A stretch of DNA of 64,000 nt from Rheinheimera texasensis DSM 17496 (GCF_000711985.1 NZ_JONU01000016.1:1-64000); one strand, 5' to 3'; shown: positions 28,061 to 36,532, numbered from the stretch's first letter. Notes: generated from the letters alone by a model not told the origin. Program-made: numbers and translations.

Positions 28061-28414
28061 AGGCGGTTATCACCCCTTATCAGAACCTGCCTGATGTAAT
28101 TTAAGGAATAGTGGCAAGGAGCATTTAAACACCTGTGTTAATCATCTAGTGGTTTACTGAAAAGTCTCAGTAATAGCTGATAATAAAGCTAGCGAAATTA
28201 GCCTAATTTACTAATATCGGGGCTTTTATATGGTTTAGTGATGGGAGATTACTCAGACTTCTCAGTAATCTCGTAAATTTAAAGTAAATTAAGTGCTTAT
28301 CCGACTTCTCAAGTCATTGATTTTCGGTAAACTCATTGATATGAATTAATTTTGCCTTTCGAATATTACTGAGAGGTCTAAATAATAACTGTTAGCCATT
28401 CATGGAGTATCAAT

Positions 28415-28948
28415 TTGGTAGATAATAAATTGGAGCTGAAGATAGCAATCGACAGTTTTAAGAGCGCGACTGATAATTTTATCCAAAGTTTGTCCTTTTC
28501 CACGCCTGAATTATTCGAAAATCAAATTGAGAATAAAGGTTTAGAAATATCAGGGGTTTACTATATTGAGATCCGGAGTGAAAAATTTTTACGTGAACGC
28601 CAAGCTGACTGGAAGAGACAGTTTATCTCTTTTTGGGATAAAACAGAGTTTCACGCAACATTCACCCCAAAAAGTAAGAAAAAACGGCTAGATGCTCATA
28701 AATCCATGAGGGAGTGGACTCCACTATACATTGGTAAGAGTGAGAATATAAAGAAAAGATTAAACGACCACAAGACGCTTAGATTAGATCAAAGAACTCG
28801 TGGGCTTAAATTAGATGCTAGAGGCGTATACGAGCACGATTGCTTTCGAGTATCACATATAGAGATAAGTATGGATATTTACAATTATATATCGGCAACG
28901 GTTGAAAACCATTTCCGCAATACAATCAACCCTCTAGTGGGTATATGA
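28415..28948 (+). CDS. GIY-YIG nuclease-domain protein
   Basis: A 177-residue protein with a TTG start and GGAG eight bases upstream. The nuclease core is visible: G-V-Y-Y-I-E-I (about 48-54) for the first strand, P-L-Y-I-G-K-S-E-N-I-K-K-R-L-N-D-H with the catalytic Tyr and Arg (about 104-121), and V-E-N-H-F-R-N-T-I-N-P (about 163-173) with the metal-binding Glu. A basic insert of about 45 residues separates the two strands. GIY-YIG enzymes cut DNA in homing, repair and restriction systems. It stands alone, flanked by the 150-bp repeats on one side and a related palindrome on the other, which looks like a discrete inserted unit. Confidence 0.85.
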   Translation: MVDNKLELKIAIDSFKSATDNFIQSLSFSTPELFENQIENKGLEISGVYYIEIRSEKFLRERQADWKRQFISFWDKTEFHATFTPKSKKKRLDAHKSMREWTPLYIGKSENIKKRLNDHKTLRLDQRTRGLKLDARGVYEHDCFRVSHIEISMDIYNYISATVENHFRNTINPLVGI

Positions 28949-29232
28949 ATACTAACAAGCGTATTAAGTATGGGACGCAAAGCACTTGGCTTTCGCTACT
29001 TCGACGGTAATTCTAGCCAAGTATATGTACGCCCCTTATGCGGACTTTCTCTTAACACCTAAAAGCAGACTTTGATGCCTGCACATTGAAATATCCGCTT
29101 TTGGCACATAGCCACTATCCGCTGAAGTGGTACTTTCCATGAAAGTGGTGGTGCGATTGATTTGCAACACGTGGTAAGGGCAGGTTGCAATGAGGTGGTA
29201 AATTAAATGCAATTAACTACCTATTAAAAAAC

Positions 29233-29287
29233 ACTGACATTACTGTCAAATCAACAGTTAATCTATTGAATTGACAGTAATGTCAGT
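29233..29287. repeat. perfect 17-bp inverted repeat with 21-bp spacer
   Basis: ACTGACATTACTGTCAA (29233-29249) and TTGACAGTAATGTCAGT (29271-29287) are exact inverse copies. The sequence is a relative of the 150-bp repeats before the GIY-YIG gene, where the same left arm is degenerate. The rest of the 400-bp gap 28949-29365 shows no gene. Confidence 0.75.
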
Positions 29288-29365
29288 ATCTCTTTCAGCG
29301 GGTACAATAATCTGCATCAACCAAGTTGTTTATCCACAATCGATATAAGCTTGGGATGCCGTTTC

Positions 29366-31468
29366 TTACTTGTATCGAACACTCGGATGAAGTTCGTAAC
29401 GTAGCAAACTACGCCCGTTTTGCCCATAGCATTTTATAGAACGAACATACCCATGTTCCTCGAGTACGTCTAACGCTCGTTGACATTCATCTCTTTGAGT
29501 TAGCCCTCTCCACTTTTTCCTGCAAAGTGTACGAAAATCAAACTCTTTTGGAAGTTTTTGCAGATTTTTGAGCAATATCAGCGCTGGTTCTATCTCGGCC
29601 TCCATAGTCAGCAGTCCTTGAATGCGACGATTGTGAGACATCAACAAATTTGATAACTCAATAGCCTTTTGAAGTTGCATCAGTCCTACTACAGCACTAG
29701 GAACAAATTGCATGTGGTCTTCAGCGCTCTCAGCTTCAAAAAGTAGCTGCAAAATCAGACTTAGTTTAGCAACTAGTGATGGGTATTTACCCATAACCGC
29801 TTGGTCACTAATATCTGCATGCTGCATCATATCACACTGCGCACTAGCCCAAGTATTCCATAGATTTTGTGCCTCTTCGGAAAAGTTGAACGTCAGACGG
29901 ATGCCATTTTCGTACAAAGATGCTAGACAACAAAATACATGCTGCATTTTATTTAACAGTTTTGGATTGTCTTTATGATCGGTGTACTTCGCAGTGGTAT
30001 CATCATAAATGATCATTTGAAACCGTTCGAAAAAACCGTCGTTGCTCTCACCACCGGCACGTCCCTGAAGCAATGGGCGTAATCTATCCGGTTGAATGCA
30101 ACCAAAAACACACACAAAGAAGTCTTCTAGTATAACTGGGGGACGTGACACTCGTTTCTGCACGAAATCGTTGTTACCAGCAAATCCCTCGGTATACAAG
30201 GCTCGTTCTTCAGCATGTTCACCACGTTCCATTTTGGATAACCACCCATAAATTTCATCGCGAATTACAATACAGCCGTTGGGATTTTCTTGCAGGTGCA
30301 ACAGAAGTGCTTCAGGGGTGCAATCTTGAACAATAACATTTCGAGGGGGAACCTTAATCGGAGGAGAGTCTTCAGAATCATGTTCACATGCCTCTGCAGC
30401 TTCTTTATCGCGCCGAATTTTGTTGCGATCGATAACTTTTTTTTGCGCAAATTTTAGTAGTCGATGACCTACGCCCATAGTTCCACTTTTGTTTTTAGAC
30501 GGGTCCCCGATATTTAACCCCCAAAGTGCTTGCGACACGACCCATGATTTATCAAAGCGCTTTGGTGCTAAGTTGCATGATGTACCGATAAGTGCAGCTG
30601 CACAGGTCAATGTTGACACCATAACAAATTCCGGAGAAGCATTATTAAATCGATATGCCTGATCGGTACAAAAATCATACAGCGTATGGGTCAACATCGA
30701 AGGCTGTAATTCCATCACTTGCCTAAGTCCTTTTTGCAGCGGTCTAATTACTGGCCATTCCTGGCACCTCAGTTCTGCAACTGCAAGCGATTTTGTTTTA
30801 GACACACAAGAATCTGAAGGTAGCTCCGTTTGCTGTGACTTCGCCGGTGGCCACGCCTGAAAAGTCGGCTCTGCAACAGCAGATAGTTCTGCCGTAGGCT
30901 CACCAACAGCTGAAAATAGATCCGTTTGCTGTGACCTCACCGGCGGACACTCATGAACCTCCGGCTCTGTAACCGCGAACAGTTCTGCCGTAGGCTCACT
31001 AACAGCTGAAAATAGATCCGTTTGCTGTGACCTCACCAGCAGACACTCATGAACCACCGGCTCTGTAACCGCAAACAGTTCTGTCTTTGGCTCACTAACA
31101 GCTGAAAATAGATCCGCTTGCTGTCACCTCACCGGCGGACACTCATGAACCACCGGCTCTGTAACCGCAAACAGTTCTGTCTTTGGCTCACTAACAGCTG
31201 AAAATAGATCCTCCTGCTGCGTATTCACCGAGGGCCACGGCTGAACAGTCGGCTGCTCTACAACAGCAGATAGTTCTGCAGTAGGTTTGCTAATAGCTGA
31301 AAATAGATCTGCCCGCATAGCCTTTACCCTGGGCCATTCCTGAACAGGTTTCTCTGCAATCGCAAACAATTCTGTTTTAAGCTCACTGACAGCTGAAGAT
31401 ATTCCGGCAAGAGTAGTCTTAAGTGCTTTGCGCTGTCTTCGCTTAAACAAATTTAAAATACAGTCCAT
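29366..31468 (-). pseudogene. DUF3987 (YfjI-like) protein, interrupted by one TGA
   Basis: One frame runs from ATG at 31468 to the stop at 29366 (701 codons) but contains a single TGA at 31124-31126. It lies in a repeat where the neighbouring copies read TCA for Ser, so one C-to-G change explains it. The N-terminal part is seven 32-residue tandem repeats (core D-L-F-S-A-V-S-E-P). The C-terminal 450 residues are a DUF3987 domain with G-L-N-I-G-D-P-S-K-N-K-S-G-T as a P-loop-like strand and V-I-R-D-E-I-Y-G-W-L as a Walker-B-like strand. DUF3987 proteins are common on P4-like elements and are thought to act in replication. Without suppression only a 114-residue repeat peptide or an internally initiated product would form. 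Confidence 0.75.
30737..31405 (-). repeat. 96-bp coding tandem repeats in the DUF3987 gene
   Basis: About seven units of 32 codons stand head to tail, most alike in the middle and diverging at both ends. Typical unit landmarks are V-H-E-C-P-P-V-R, S-Q-Q-T-D-L-F-S-A-V and T-E-L-F-A-V-T-E-P. The near-identity of central units points to recent expansion by recombination or slippage. Confidence 0.85.
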
Positions 31469-31519
31469 CTTAATTTCCTTTTAATAACGATGCGGGGAGC
31501 ACCAGCATCCATTCCCAAA

Positions 31520-31696
31520 CTAACGAGACTCGAGCCAATCGTTGAGCACCTCTGCCCTCCAACCAATAAATCGCGGCCCAAGCACGATTGGCTCTGGGAG
31601 AATTCCTTTTTTGCGCCACGACCACAGCGTGGGTAAACTGACATGCAGTACTTCTGCGAGTTCTGCCGGACGAATGATCGGTTTAGTAAATGTCAT
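31520..31696 (-). CDS. AlpA-family transcriptional regulator
   Basis: A 58-residue gene with a strong AGGAGG upstream of the ATG (about 31704-31709). The protein reads as a textbook AlpA winged helix-turn-helix: R-P-A-E-L-A-E-V-L-H-V-S-L-P-T-L-W-S-W-R-K-K-G, then P-E-P-I-V-L-G-P-R-F-I-G-W, ending V-L-N-D-W-L-E-S-R. AlpA proteins switch on integrase or excision genes of P4-like elements and often precede replication genes, as here with the DUF3987 gene 51 bases downstream. A typical length makes an intact, functional regulator likely. Confidence 0.9.
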   Translation of the reverse strand: MTFTKPIIRPAELAEVLHVSLPTLWSWRKKGILPEPIVLGPRFIGWRAEVLNDWLESR

Positions 31697-31820
31697 TTGG
31701 TTTCCCTCCTAATAACGACGAAAGGAATGTACCTTTTTTTTTTCAAAAACGTGGAAGATGTTACACAACCATATTAACATTAGAATGGAGATAGCAGCAT
31801 TTCACAGATAGGAGATGGTC

Positions 31821-32603
31821 TTGCTGAATACAATCGATGAGACTTTTTTTTGCTGTCTTTGCTGGAATTCAACAGAAGACGTTTACCCATCCATGACAAA
31901 AAATAAATTGTTTTGCAAAGATCACTTGTGTTCAGGCGAGACAAAGAAACAGAACTTTCGAGACAAACGTTTAATTATTCGCAGCTTAGCTAATAAAAAT
32001 CATTTTTTGCCAGACGGTATTCACGGAGCAGAGCTATATAGACATCTTTCACGAAATCTAACAAAACTGTCTATTGATCCCTCGATCTTGATTAAAAATG
32101 ACGCATTCAAAGAGCAGGATTCACTGCTATCAACTGAATTTCGCAACTTAATCAGTAGATATTACCCGATAAGTTTTAAATGCATAAAAGCATGTTTCAA
32201 TTTGCAAAATGTCGATGAATTGGTTCGTTCCATCGTCTCAGAAGTGTCGAAACCATCAAACTCTAACTCATTAAACAAAAAAGGAATCGAGCAAAGTCCA
32301 AAAGCCCTGAGGCAATTATCATCCCCTGCTCTACTGATTCACATGCTCGCGAGACATGAGGCGTTTCAATTAATACATGAAACACCTGTTAAGCGTGGAC
32401 CGAAGAAAAAATTCCATCGTGACGAGACTCTACGAGCAAAAATCTCTCAACTGTACAGAGGTTTTATTGAAACCGGAAACTACAGATGCCAAAGCAGAAT
32501 TGCAGAACAACTTGGCATATCTACAGCTCGAGTCTCAATTCTTATGAAAGAATTGATTCGAGAAAAAAAGCTGACAAGAAATATGACACAAAATAAAAAT
32601 TGA
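31821..32603 (+). CDS. zinc-finger and helix-turn-helix DNA-binding protein
   Basis: The TTG at 31821 is preferred because GGAG (31811-31814) lies six bases before it; the ATG at 31815 abuts the GGAG. The product is about 260 residues. The N-terminus has a Cys/His cluster (C-C-L-C about 13-16, then F-C-K-D-H-L-C) typical of a zinc ribbon. After a lysine-rich helical middle, a basic K-R-G-P-K-K-K stretch precedes a helix-turn-helix at about 225-255 (S-R-I-A-E-Q-L-G-I-S-T-A-R-V-S-I-L-M-K-E-L). It is divergent from the AlpA gene, with the promoters between them. A regulator of the element is likely; the exact family is not recognised. Confidence 0.65.
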   Translation: MLNTIDETFFCCLCWNSTEDVYPSMTKNKLFCKDHLCSGETKKQNFRDKRLIIRSLANKNHFLPDGIHGAELYRHLSRNLTKLSIDPSILIKNDAFKEQDSLLSTEFRNLISRYYPISFKCIKACFNLQNVDELVRSIVSEVSKPSNSNSLNKKGIEQSPKALRQLSSPALLIHMLARHEAFQLIHETPVKRGPKKKFHRDETLRAKISQLYRGFIETGNYRCQSRIAEQLGISTARVSILMKELIREKKLTRNMTQNKN

Positions 32604-32707
32604 ATATATAATTTATTTTTTATTGCTGTTTTTATTTATTTTTTTAAAAATTAACAACGAGAAGATCCAGAACGTGGAGTGATGGCTCCGGCTAGGACTA
32701 AGCCACT

Positions 32708-32737
32708 TTTATAAATCATATCTTAATGATTTATAAA
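32708..32737. repeat. perfect 12-bp inverted repeat at the edge of the AT-rich island
   Basis: TTTATAAATCAT and ATGATTTATAAA flank six bases. It lies about 100 bases after the zinc-finger gene, close to the point where base composition rises. It may be a terminator core or an element end. Confidence 0.5.
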
Positions 32738-32772
32738 GCTTTACAACTACCTATAGCCATTCAGCCGCAGAC

Positions 32773-32807
32773 AACTGGTTACCACATAGGTAGCCAGTTT
32801 TGTTTTT
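32773..32807 (+). terminator. terminator-like hairpin
   Basis: AACTGGTTACC and GGTAGCCAGTT pair with one mismatch, and TTTTGTTTTT follows. It would end plus-strand transcription from the zinc-finger gene before the convergent Fic gene. Confidence 0.65.
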
Positions 32808-32814
32808 GCGGAAG

Positions 32815-33936
32815 CTAAGACTGATCCAGCCGATACCGCGTACTCCTGCCCCCAGCCCCAGTTTTCACCAAACAACCCAACTCAACCAGCTGGGCCAGAT
32901 GGCGGGTAGCGGTAGCCGGGCTTACTTTGGCAACTTTACTGTATTGACTGTTGTTAATACCTTCACTGAAATCGCCGTCCAATAACCGGTTCAGAACTTT
33001 GACTTGTTCCCTGCTCAGTCGGGTTTGGTCTACGCGCTGCCAAAATCTGGTTTTTTGCAGAGTTTGTTCGATATCCGCCAGCACCTGGCGCATGCTGGCA
33101 GCCAATGTATCGAGGAACCAGGTTAACCAGGCGGTAATGTCAGTGCCCCCTCGTTGGCTTTGCTCAAGGATATCGTAGTAACTATTTCGACGTTCCAAGA
33201 TGGCAACCGACATGGCGTAAAAGCGAATAGACTGATGCTCTGCCTGCGCCAGCGCGAGGTCTGTCAACAGCCTGGCTAACCGGCCATTACCATCTTCCAT
33301 CGGGTGAATGGTGATAAACCAGAAATGTGCAATGCCAGCGCGCAGCAACGGATCTAAATCGCCGATTTCTCTTGAGCGGTTAAACCAGTCGATAAAGCAT
33401 TGCAGTTCACGCTCTAACTCCTGCCGTGGGGGCGCCTCGAAATGCACTTTAGGCTTGTCTATGCGACCCGAAACGACCTGCATGGGGTCATTACCGCGCA
33501 GCTGACCACCCTGCACTCGCTGCACCAGTGAACTGTCAGACGGGAACAACCAGGCATGCCATTGCAATAAGCGCTCTAAAGTTAACGGTTGCAGCCAGTT
33601 GCCAATTGCATCGGTCACCATGGCAGCAAGGCCATCAGACTGTAATGTTGTTGCGGTCGGCTGCAGCTCGGAGATACCCAGCTTACGGGCCAAAGACGAT
33701 CGCACCACGCTGTGATTCAGCTTCTCGCCCTCAATAGCGCTGGACGTGAGGACATTTGCCAGCATGGTATCAAGAGCAGCTTCCTCGTTAGCCTGCACAC
33801 CCATTTTACCCAGCAGTAACCCTTGCAAAAAATGCAGCTCACGTAACATCGGCGACAGTTCAGCCAGATCATAGCGAAAGGCCGGCGATACCTCTTGCTG
33901 ACGGCCAGGCCAGTCCGGTTGTTGCCAGATCCACAT
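32815..33936 (-). CDS. Fic-family protein (DUF4172-Fic-wHTH)
   Basis: A 373-residue protein with an AGGAG eight bases before the ATG. Residues 1-80 match the DUF4172 N-terminal region (M-W-I-W-Q-Q-P-D-W-P) and include the class II inhibitory motif S-A-I-E-G-E (Ser65, Glu69, Gly70). The catalytic Fic motif H-P-M-E-D-G-N-G-R lies near residue 215, with His, Asp and the Gly-Asn-Gly-Arg loop intact. A winged helix at the C-terminus (T-A-T-R-H-L-A-Q-L-V-E-L-G-C-L) could bind DNA. Fic proteins transfer AMP to target hydroxyl groups, and the inhibitory helix keeps the enzyme quiet. Length and order are normal for this subfamily, which is common in chromosomes and islands alike. Confidence 0.9.
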   Translation of the reverse strand: MWIWQQPDWPGRQQEVSPAFRYDLAELSPMLRELHFLQGLLLGKMGVQANEEAALDTMLANVLTSSAIEGEKLNHSVVRSSLARKLGISELQPTATTLQSDGLAAMVTDAIGNWLQPLTLERLLQWHAWLFPSDSSLVQRVQGGQLRGNDPMQVVSGRIDKPKVHFEAPPRQELERELQCFIDWFNRSREIGDLDPLLRAGIAHFWFITIHPMEDGNGRLARLLTDLALAQAEHQSIRFYAMSVAILERRNSYYDILEQSQRGGTDITAWLTWFLDTLAASMRQVLADIEQTLQKTRFWQRVDQTRLSREQVKVLNRLLDGDFSEGINNSQYSKVAKVSPATATRHLAQLVELGCLVKTGAGGRSTRYRLDQS

Positions 33937-34070
33937 AGACAGGACTCCTGCTGATTGAGGGGAATAACACTGACAATCTAATCAAATTGTGAGCAGATTA
34001 GCAAATCTATTCGCCTCATTAAAACCCAGCTTAGGTACCTGAATATCTGGCCTAAACTGCATCTATCAGT

Positions 34071-34997
34071 TCAGACGTCTTCGTCAAAACCAATCCAGGG
34101 AACCAATTCATCCAGCACCGCGAAAACTAAACGATAAAGCTGTTGTTTCCTGATGCTGCTTGGCCCTGCCACATTTAACCGCGCAACATTCGTTGCCATC
34201 AACCAGGCCCTGATCTCGTCGGCAGCGGCTGAAATCGTCAGTTCACTCAGATTCACCAAATAAAACGGCTTGCCATGTTGCCGGCACAATTCAAGCGCGA
34301 GTTTGCCAGCGCCACGTAAAGGCGCGTCCGTCATGATTAAGGTTGCATCACTTGCGAAAACATTCTGCTCCATGACAAAACGTTCACTGCGCGACTGCGT
34401 CTGATGCAGCTGATACTTCAGGTTCAATCCTGCATCGGCCGTTTGACGTTGTTTTCGGCACCATCCGGCATGCGGGATCCGTTCACAGATAGCCCAATCC
34501 AATGCCGCACGGCCTACCTCAGTCTGAGCGCCAGACAAAATAGTGACAGGCAACCATTCGGGCACCTGCCGTCCTGAACGTAAACGCCGCGCCTGCGCCG
34601 GCAGTGTTTTCAAACCGTCACGGAGAACGTCTTTTGTTTCTTCAAACTGTTCATTCGGGTCCTCAAACGGCTTTTGATAAAACACACTAATATTGTCCGG
34701 CATCTCAGCACGTAGACGCCGGGCAAGCGCCAACCCGCGTCGATGAAAATCAAGCCAATCCAACCTGGCAGCACCGGTCTTTGCATCGTTTACACAGTCT
34801 TCAAACTCAGCCTGCCAATCCGCCAAATCTGCATCTAATGCGGCGGATACAGAGTCGATGATTGCATGTTCATAATCCGAAGCTTCAAGCCTGGATATAT
34901 CTGGCGCAGCAACCAGATTGACCCATAACCACATATGGCCATAATCTGGCATTACCGTTATGTTCGCCTTGTACCCGGCGTTTTTGCTGATAGTCAA
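34071..34997 (-). CDS. SLOG/molybdenum-carrier-like protein with N-terminal extension
   Basis: A 308-residue protein with a TTG start and GGAAAG six bases upstream. The C-terminal half (about 150-295) matches the family annotated as putative molybdenum carrier, a SLOG/Rossmann-type fold: T-I-L-S-G-A-Q-T-E-V-G-R-A-A-L-D-W-A, P-H-A-G-W-C, S-D-A-T-L-I-M-T and L-N-V-A-G-P. The canonical G-G-Q-T-G-x-D is altered to G-A-Q-T-E-V-G, so ligand binding may differ. The N-terminal 145 residues are a separate acidic domain, unusual for this family. SLOG proteins sense or process nucleotide ligands and occur in defence islands. Its mRNA leader lies close to the GGA-hairpin array upstream on the same strand. 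Confidence 0.7.
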   Translation of the reverse strand: MTISKNAGYKANITVMPDYGHMWLWVNLVAAPDISRLEASDYEHAIIDSVSAALDADLADWQAEFEDCVNDAKTGAARLDWLDFHRRGLALARRLRAEMPDNISVFYQKPFEDPNEQFEETKDVLRDGLKTLPAQARRLRSGRQVPEWLPVTILSGAQTEVGRAALDWAICERIPHAGWCRKQRQTADAGLNLKYQLHQTQSRSERFVMEQNVFASDATLIMTDAPLRGAGKLALELCRQHGKPFYLVNLSELTISAAADEIRAWLMATNVARLNVAGPSSIRKQQLYRLVFAVLDELVPWIGFDEDV

Positions 34998-35062
34998 TTT
35001 GGCTTTCCGACAGGTTGAATAAAAGGAGCACTACAATAAATTCATCTGGTACAAGTGCGGTT

Positions 35063-35182
35063 GGGCATCCTTGCCCGGTATTCGTCCTGTCACATCCTTT
35101 TGCTTTAACTGTGGCAGCCATCCTGCTGCCGGTCCCAATGGCACATCCTGCTTCCCTGTGCCGGCAATGCGTCCTGCACTGC
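35063..35182 (-). ncRNA. CsrB/RsmY-like array of GGA-loop hairpins
   Basis: Read on the minus strand, four consecutive hairpins display GGA in the loop. They are GCAGTGC-AGGAC-GCATTGC (35182-35164, one G-U pair), GGCACA/TGTGCC with two GGA motifs in an 11-base loop (35162-35140), GGCAGC-AGGATG-GCTGCC (35130-35113) and GGGCA-AGGA-TGCCC (35076-35063). Two further GGA motifs (AAGGATG, CAGGACG) lie in the single-stranded link. More GGGA motifs occur upstream to about 35230. GGA in hairpin loops, repeated, is the signature of CsrB/RsmY-type RNAs that sequester CsrA. No protein frame here is convincing. The RNA ends and promoter are not defined. It could also be a leader of the SLOG-like gene or an intergenic repeat family. 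Confidence 0.5.
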
Positions 35183-35365
35183 TTGTTGTCGCCCCATTCC
35201 CTCAGAGCATTTCCCTCGACCATCATGCTATCAGCGTAAATTTTCGCCGCCAGAGCTGTGTTTTTACTCATGTATGGTTTGGCTACAGCACTGGCCGTGG
35301 ACGGCAAAACGCGCGCAGTGATTTTAATTGACCACAAAGCAGGAACAGCTTAGATTCAGCCTGAC

Positions 35366-35492
35366 TATACCCAAAATCATTGAAGATTCGGGTAGGCGAC
35401 AAGTGAGTGAGACCGCAGGAGCATAGCTGACTATGTGACTGCGGCGAACGAGCGAAGTCAACAACCCCGAAACTTCAAGGAATAAGGGTATA
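35366..35492. repeat. 127-bp palindromic intergenic repeat with TATACCC/GGGTATA ends
   Basis: The element begins TATACCC and ends GGGTATA and folds into one long imperfect hairpin. Paired segments include TCATTGAAG with CTTCAAGGA, TTCGGGT with AACCCCGAA, and GCATAG with CTATGT at the tip. I recall closely similar repeats scattered in intergenic regions of Vibrio, Shewanella, Aeromonas and Rheinheimera, so this is likely a MITE-like or REP-like element. It supplies the region just before the WYL regulator's start. Confidence 0.75.
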
Positions 35493-35519
35493 TCAATGCA
35501 TTACAGAAGGAACTGTGAG

Positions 35520-36392
35520 ATGTCTGAGCCGGTTGCGAGCGCATTGCCCTATAGCTTTGAAGTACTGATGCGCTACCGCCTGATTGAAATTATCGCGCTG
35601 TGGGAAGGTCGACTCACTACCAACCACTTATGCCAAAGCTTTCAGATTAAGCGCCAACAAGCCTCCAAAGACATCAATAAATACAATCAGGACATCGCCC
35701 CCGGCAACCTCGTGCTTGACCGTAAACTGAAAGGCTACCGCCCTTCTGATACCTTCAAACCAGTATTTACCCGCGGCATCGCCGAAGAATATCTGCTGGC
35801 GCTGGCCAGTAACCGCGACATTTCGCACAACTTCAGCACGCTGGATTTAGGCTTTCACCAGACCGAAATACTGCATTCGCCGATGCGTCATGTCGACCCG
35901 ATGATCCTGCGGGCATTAGTACAAGCCGCGCGGGATGGTGAAAAAATCGATATGGGTTATGTGTCGATGACATCACCCAACGAAGAGAGCCGCATCATCA
36001 CGCCGCACACGCTGGTGTGCACCCCACTACGCTGGCACGTGCGCGCTTACTGCGAGAAAAACCGCGACTACCGCGATTTTGTATTAAGCCGCTTTCGTTC
36101 CATCAATGGCACTGAAGGCCCAAGCAGCAATCTGAAAGACCAGGATAGCCGCTGGCATACCGAAGTGAATATTGTGCTAAAGCCAGACCCGCGCCTGACC
36201 GACTACCAACGCGCCATTGTCGAACACGACTACGGCATGGTCGACAGCGTTCACACCGTCAAAACCCGCTCTGCCCTAGTGCCTTATGTGATCCAGCAGT
36301 TGAACCTCGACCTTAGCAAACTGGAAATCAGACCCGAGGCACAGCAAATAGTCGTCGCTAACTTAGAAGAAGTGCAGAAGCATGCGTTTTAG
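35520..36392 (+). CDS. CapW/BrxR-type WYL-domain transcriptional repressor
   Basis: The ATG at 35520 has AAGGAA seven bases upstream; an ATG at 35496 in the same frame is possible. The product has about 290 residues. The N-terminal winged helix reads R-Y-R-L-I-E-I-I-A-L-W-E-G-R-L-T, then R-Q-Q-A-S-K-D-I-N-K-Y, followed by A-P-G-N-L-V-L-D. This is characteristic of the CapW/BrxR group that represses CBASS, BREX and other defence operons until a signal binds. A WYL core (T-P-H-T-L-V-C-T-P-L-R-W-H-V-R-A-Y-C) and a WCX C-terminus follow. It precedes the helicase-nuclease gene on the same strand, which makes that gene its probable regulatory target. Confidence 0.88.
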   Translation: MSEPVASALPYSFEVLMRYRLIEIIALWEGRLTTNHLCQSFQIKRQQASKDINKYNQDIAPGNLVLDRKLKGYRPSDTFKPVFTRGIAEEYLLALASNRDISHNFSTLDLGFHQTEILHSPMRHVDPMILRALVQAARDGEKIDMGYVSMTSPNEESRIITPHTLVCTPLRWHVRAYCEKNRDYRDFVLSRFRSINGTEGPSSNLKDQDSRWHTEVNIVLKPDPRLTDYQRAIVEHDYGMVDSVHTVKTRSALVPYVIQQLNLDLSKLEIRPEAQQIVVANLEEVQKHAF

Positions 36393-36524
36393 GCGGATCT
36401 GTCTACTTTGCAGACATTACTAAAACCACAGTATTGGCTGGCGACCGGCAGCAAAAGCTTTGACGCCAAAGGAAAATTAGTTAGAACTCCGGCCTTTTAT
36501 GATATCGCCTTGGCAGAACAATAA
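36393..36524 (+). other. coding-like remnant in frame with the WYL gene
   Basis: Between the WYL stop codon (TAG, 36390-36392) and the helicase start lies an uninterrupted frame of 43 codons ending in TAA at 36522-36524. It contains K-P-Q-Y-W-L-A-T-G-S-K-S-F-D-A-K-G-K-L and R-T-P-A-F-Y-D-I-A-L-A-E-Q, which looks like real protein. It is in the same frame as the WYL gene. It might be a read-through tail, the end of a lost gene, or a short protein from the TTG at 36408; no ribosome site is visible. Confidence 0.35.
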
Positions 36525-36532
36525 GGAATCTG

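Noticed and set aside
31057-31057. GTG at 31057 as the true start of the DUF3987 gene
   Set aside because: It lies within a repeat unit without a ribosome site; the same frame continues upstream through one stop codon to a proper ATG at 31468.
10342-32799. TGGTTACCA shared by the integrase region and the 32.78-kb palindrome as attachment sites
   Set aside because: Nine bases inside a terminator-like hairpin are too short and too different around the core to claim an attL/attR pair.
34885-35337. A 150-codon minus-strand frame over the GGA-hairpin region
   Set aside because: Its second half runs out of frame through the SLOG-like gene and its composition mirrors the hairpins. No ribosome site or familiar motif is seen, so a non-coding RNA explains the region better.
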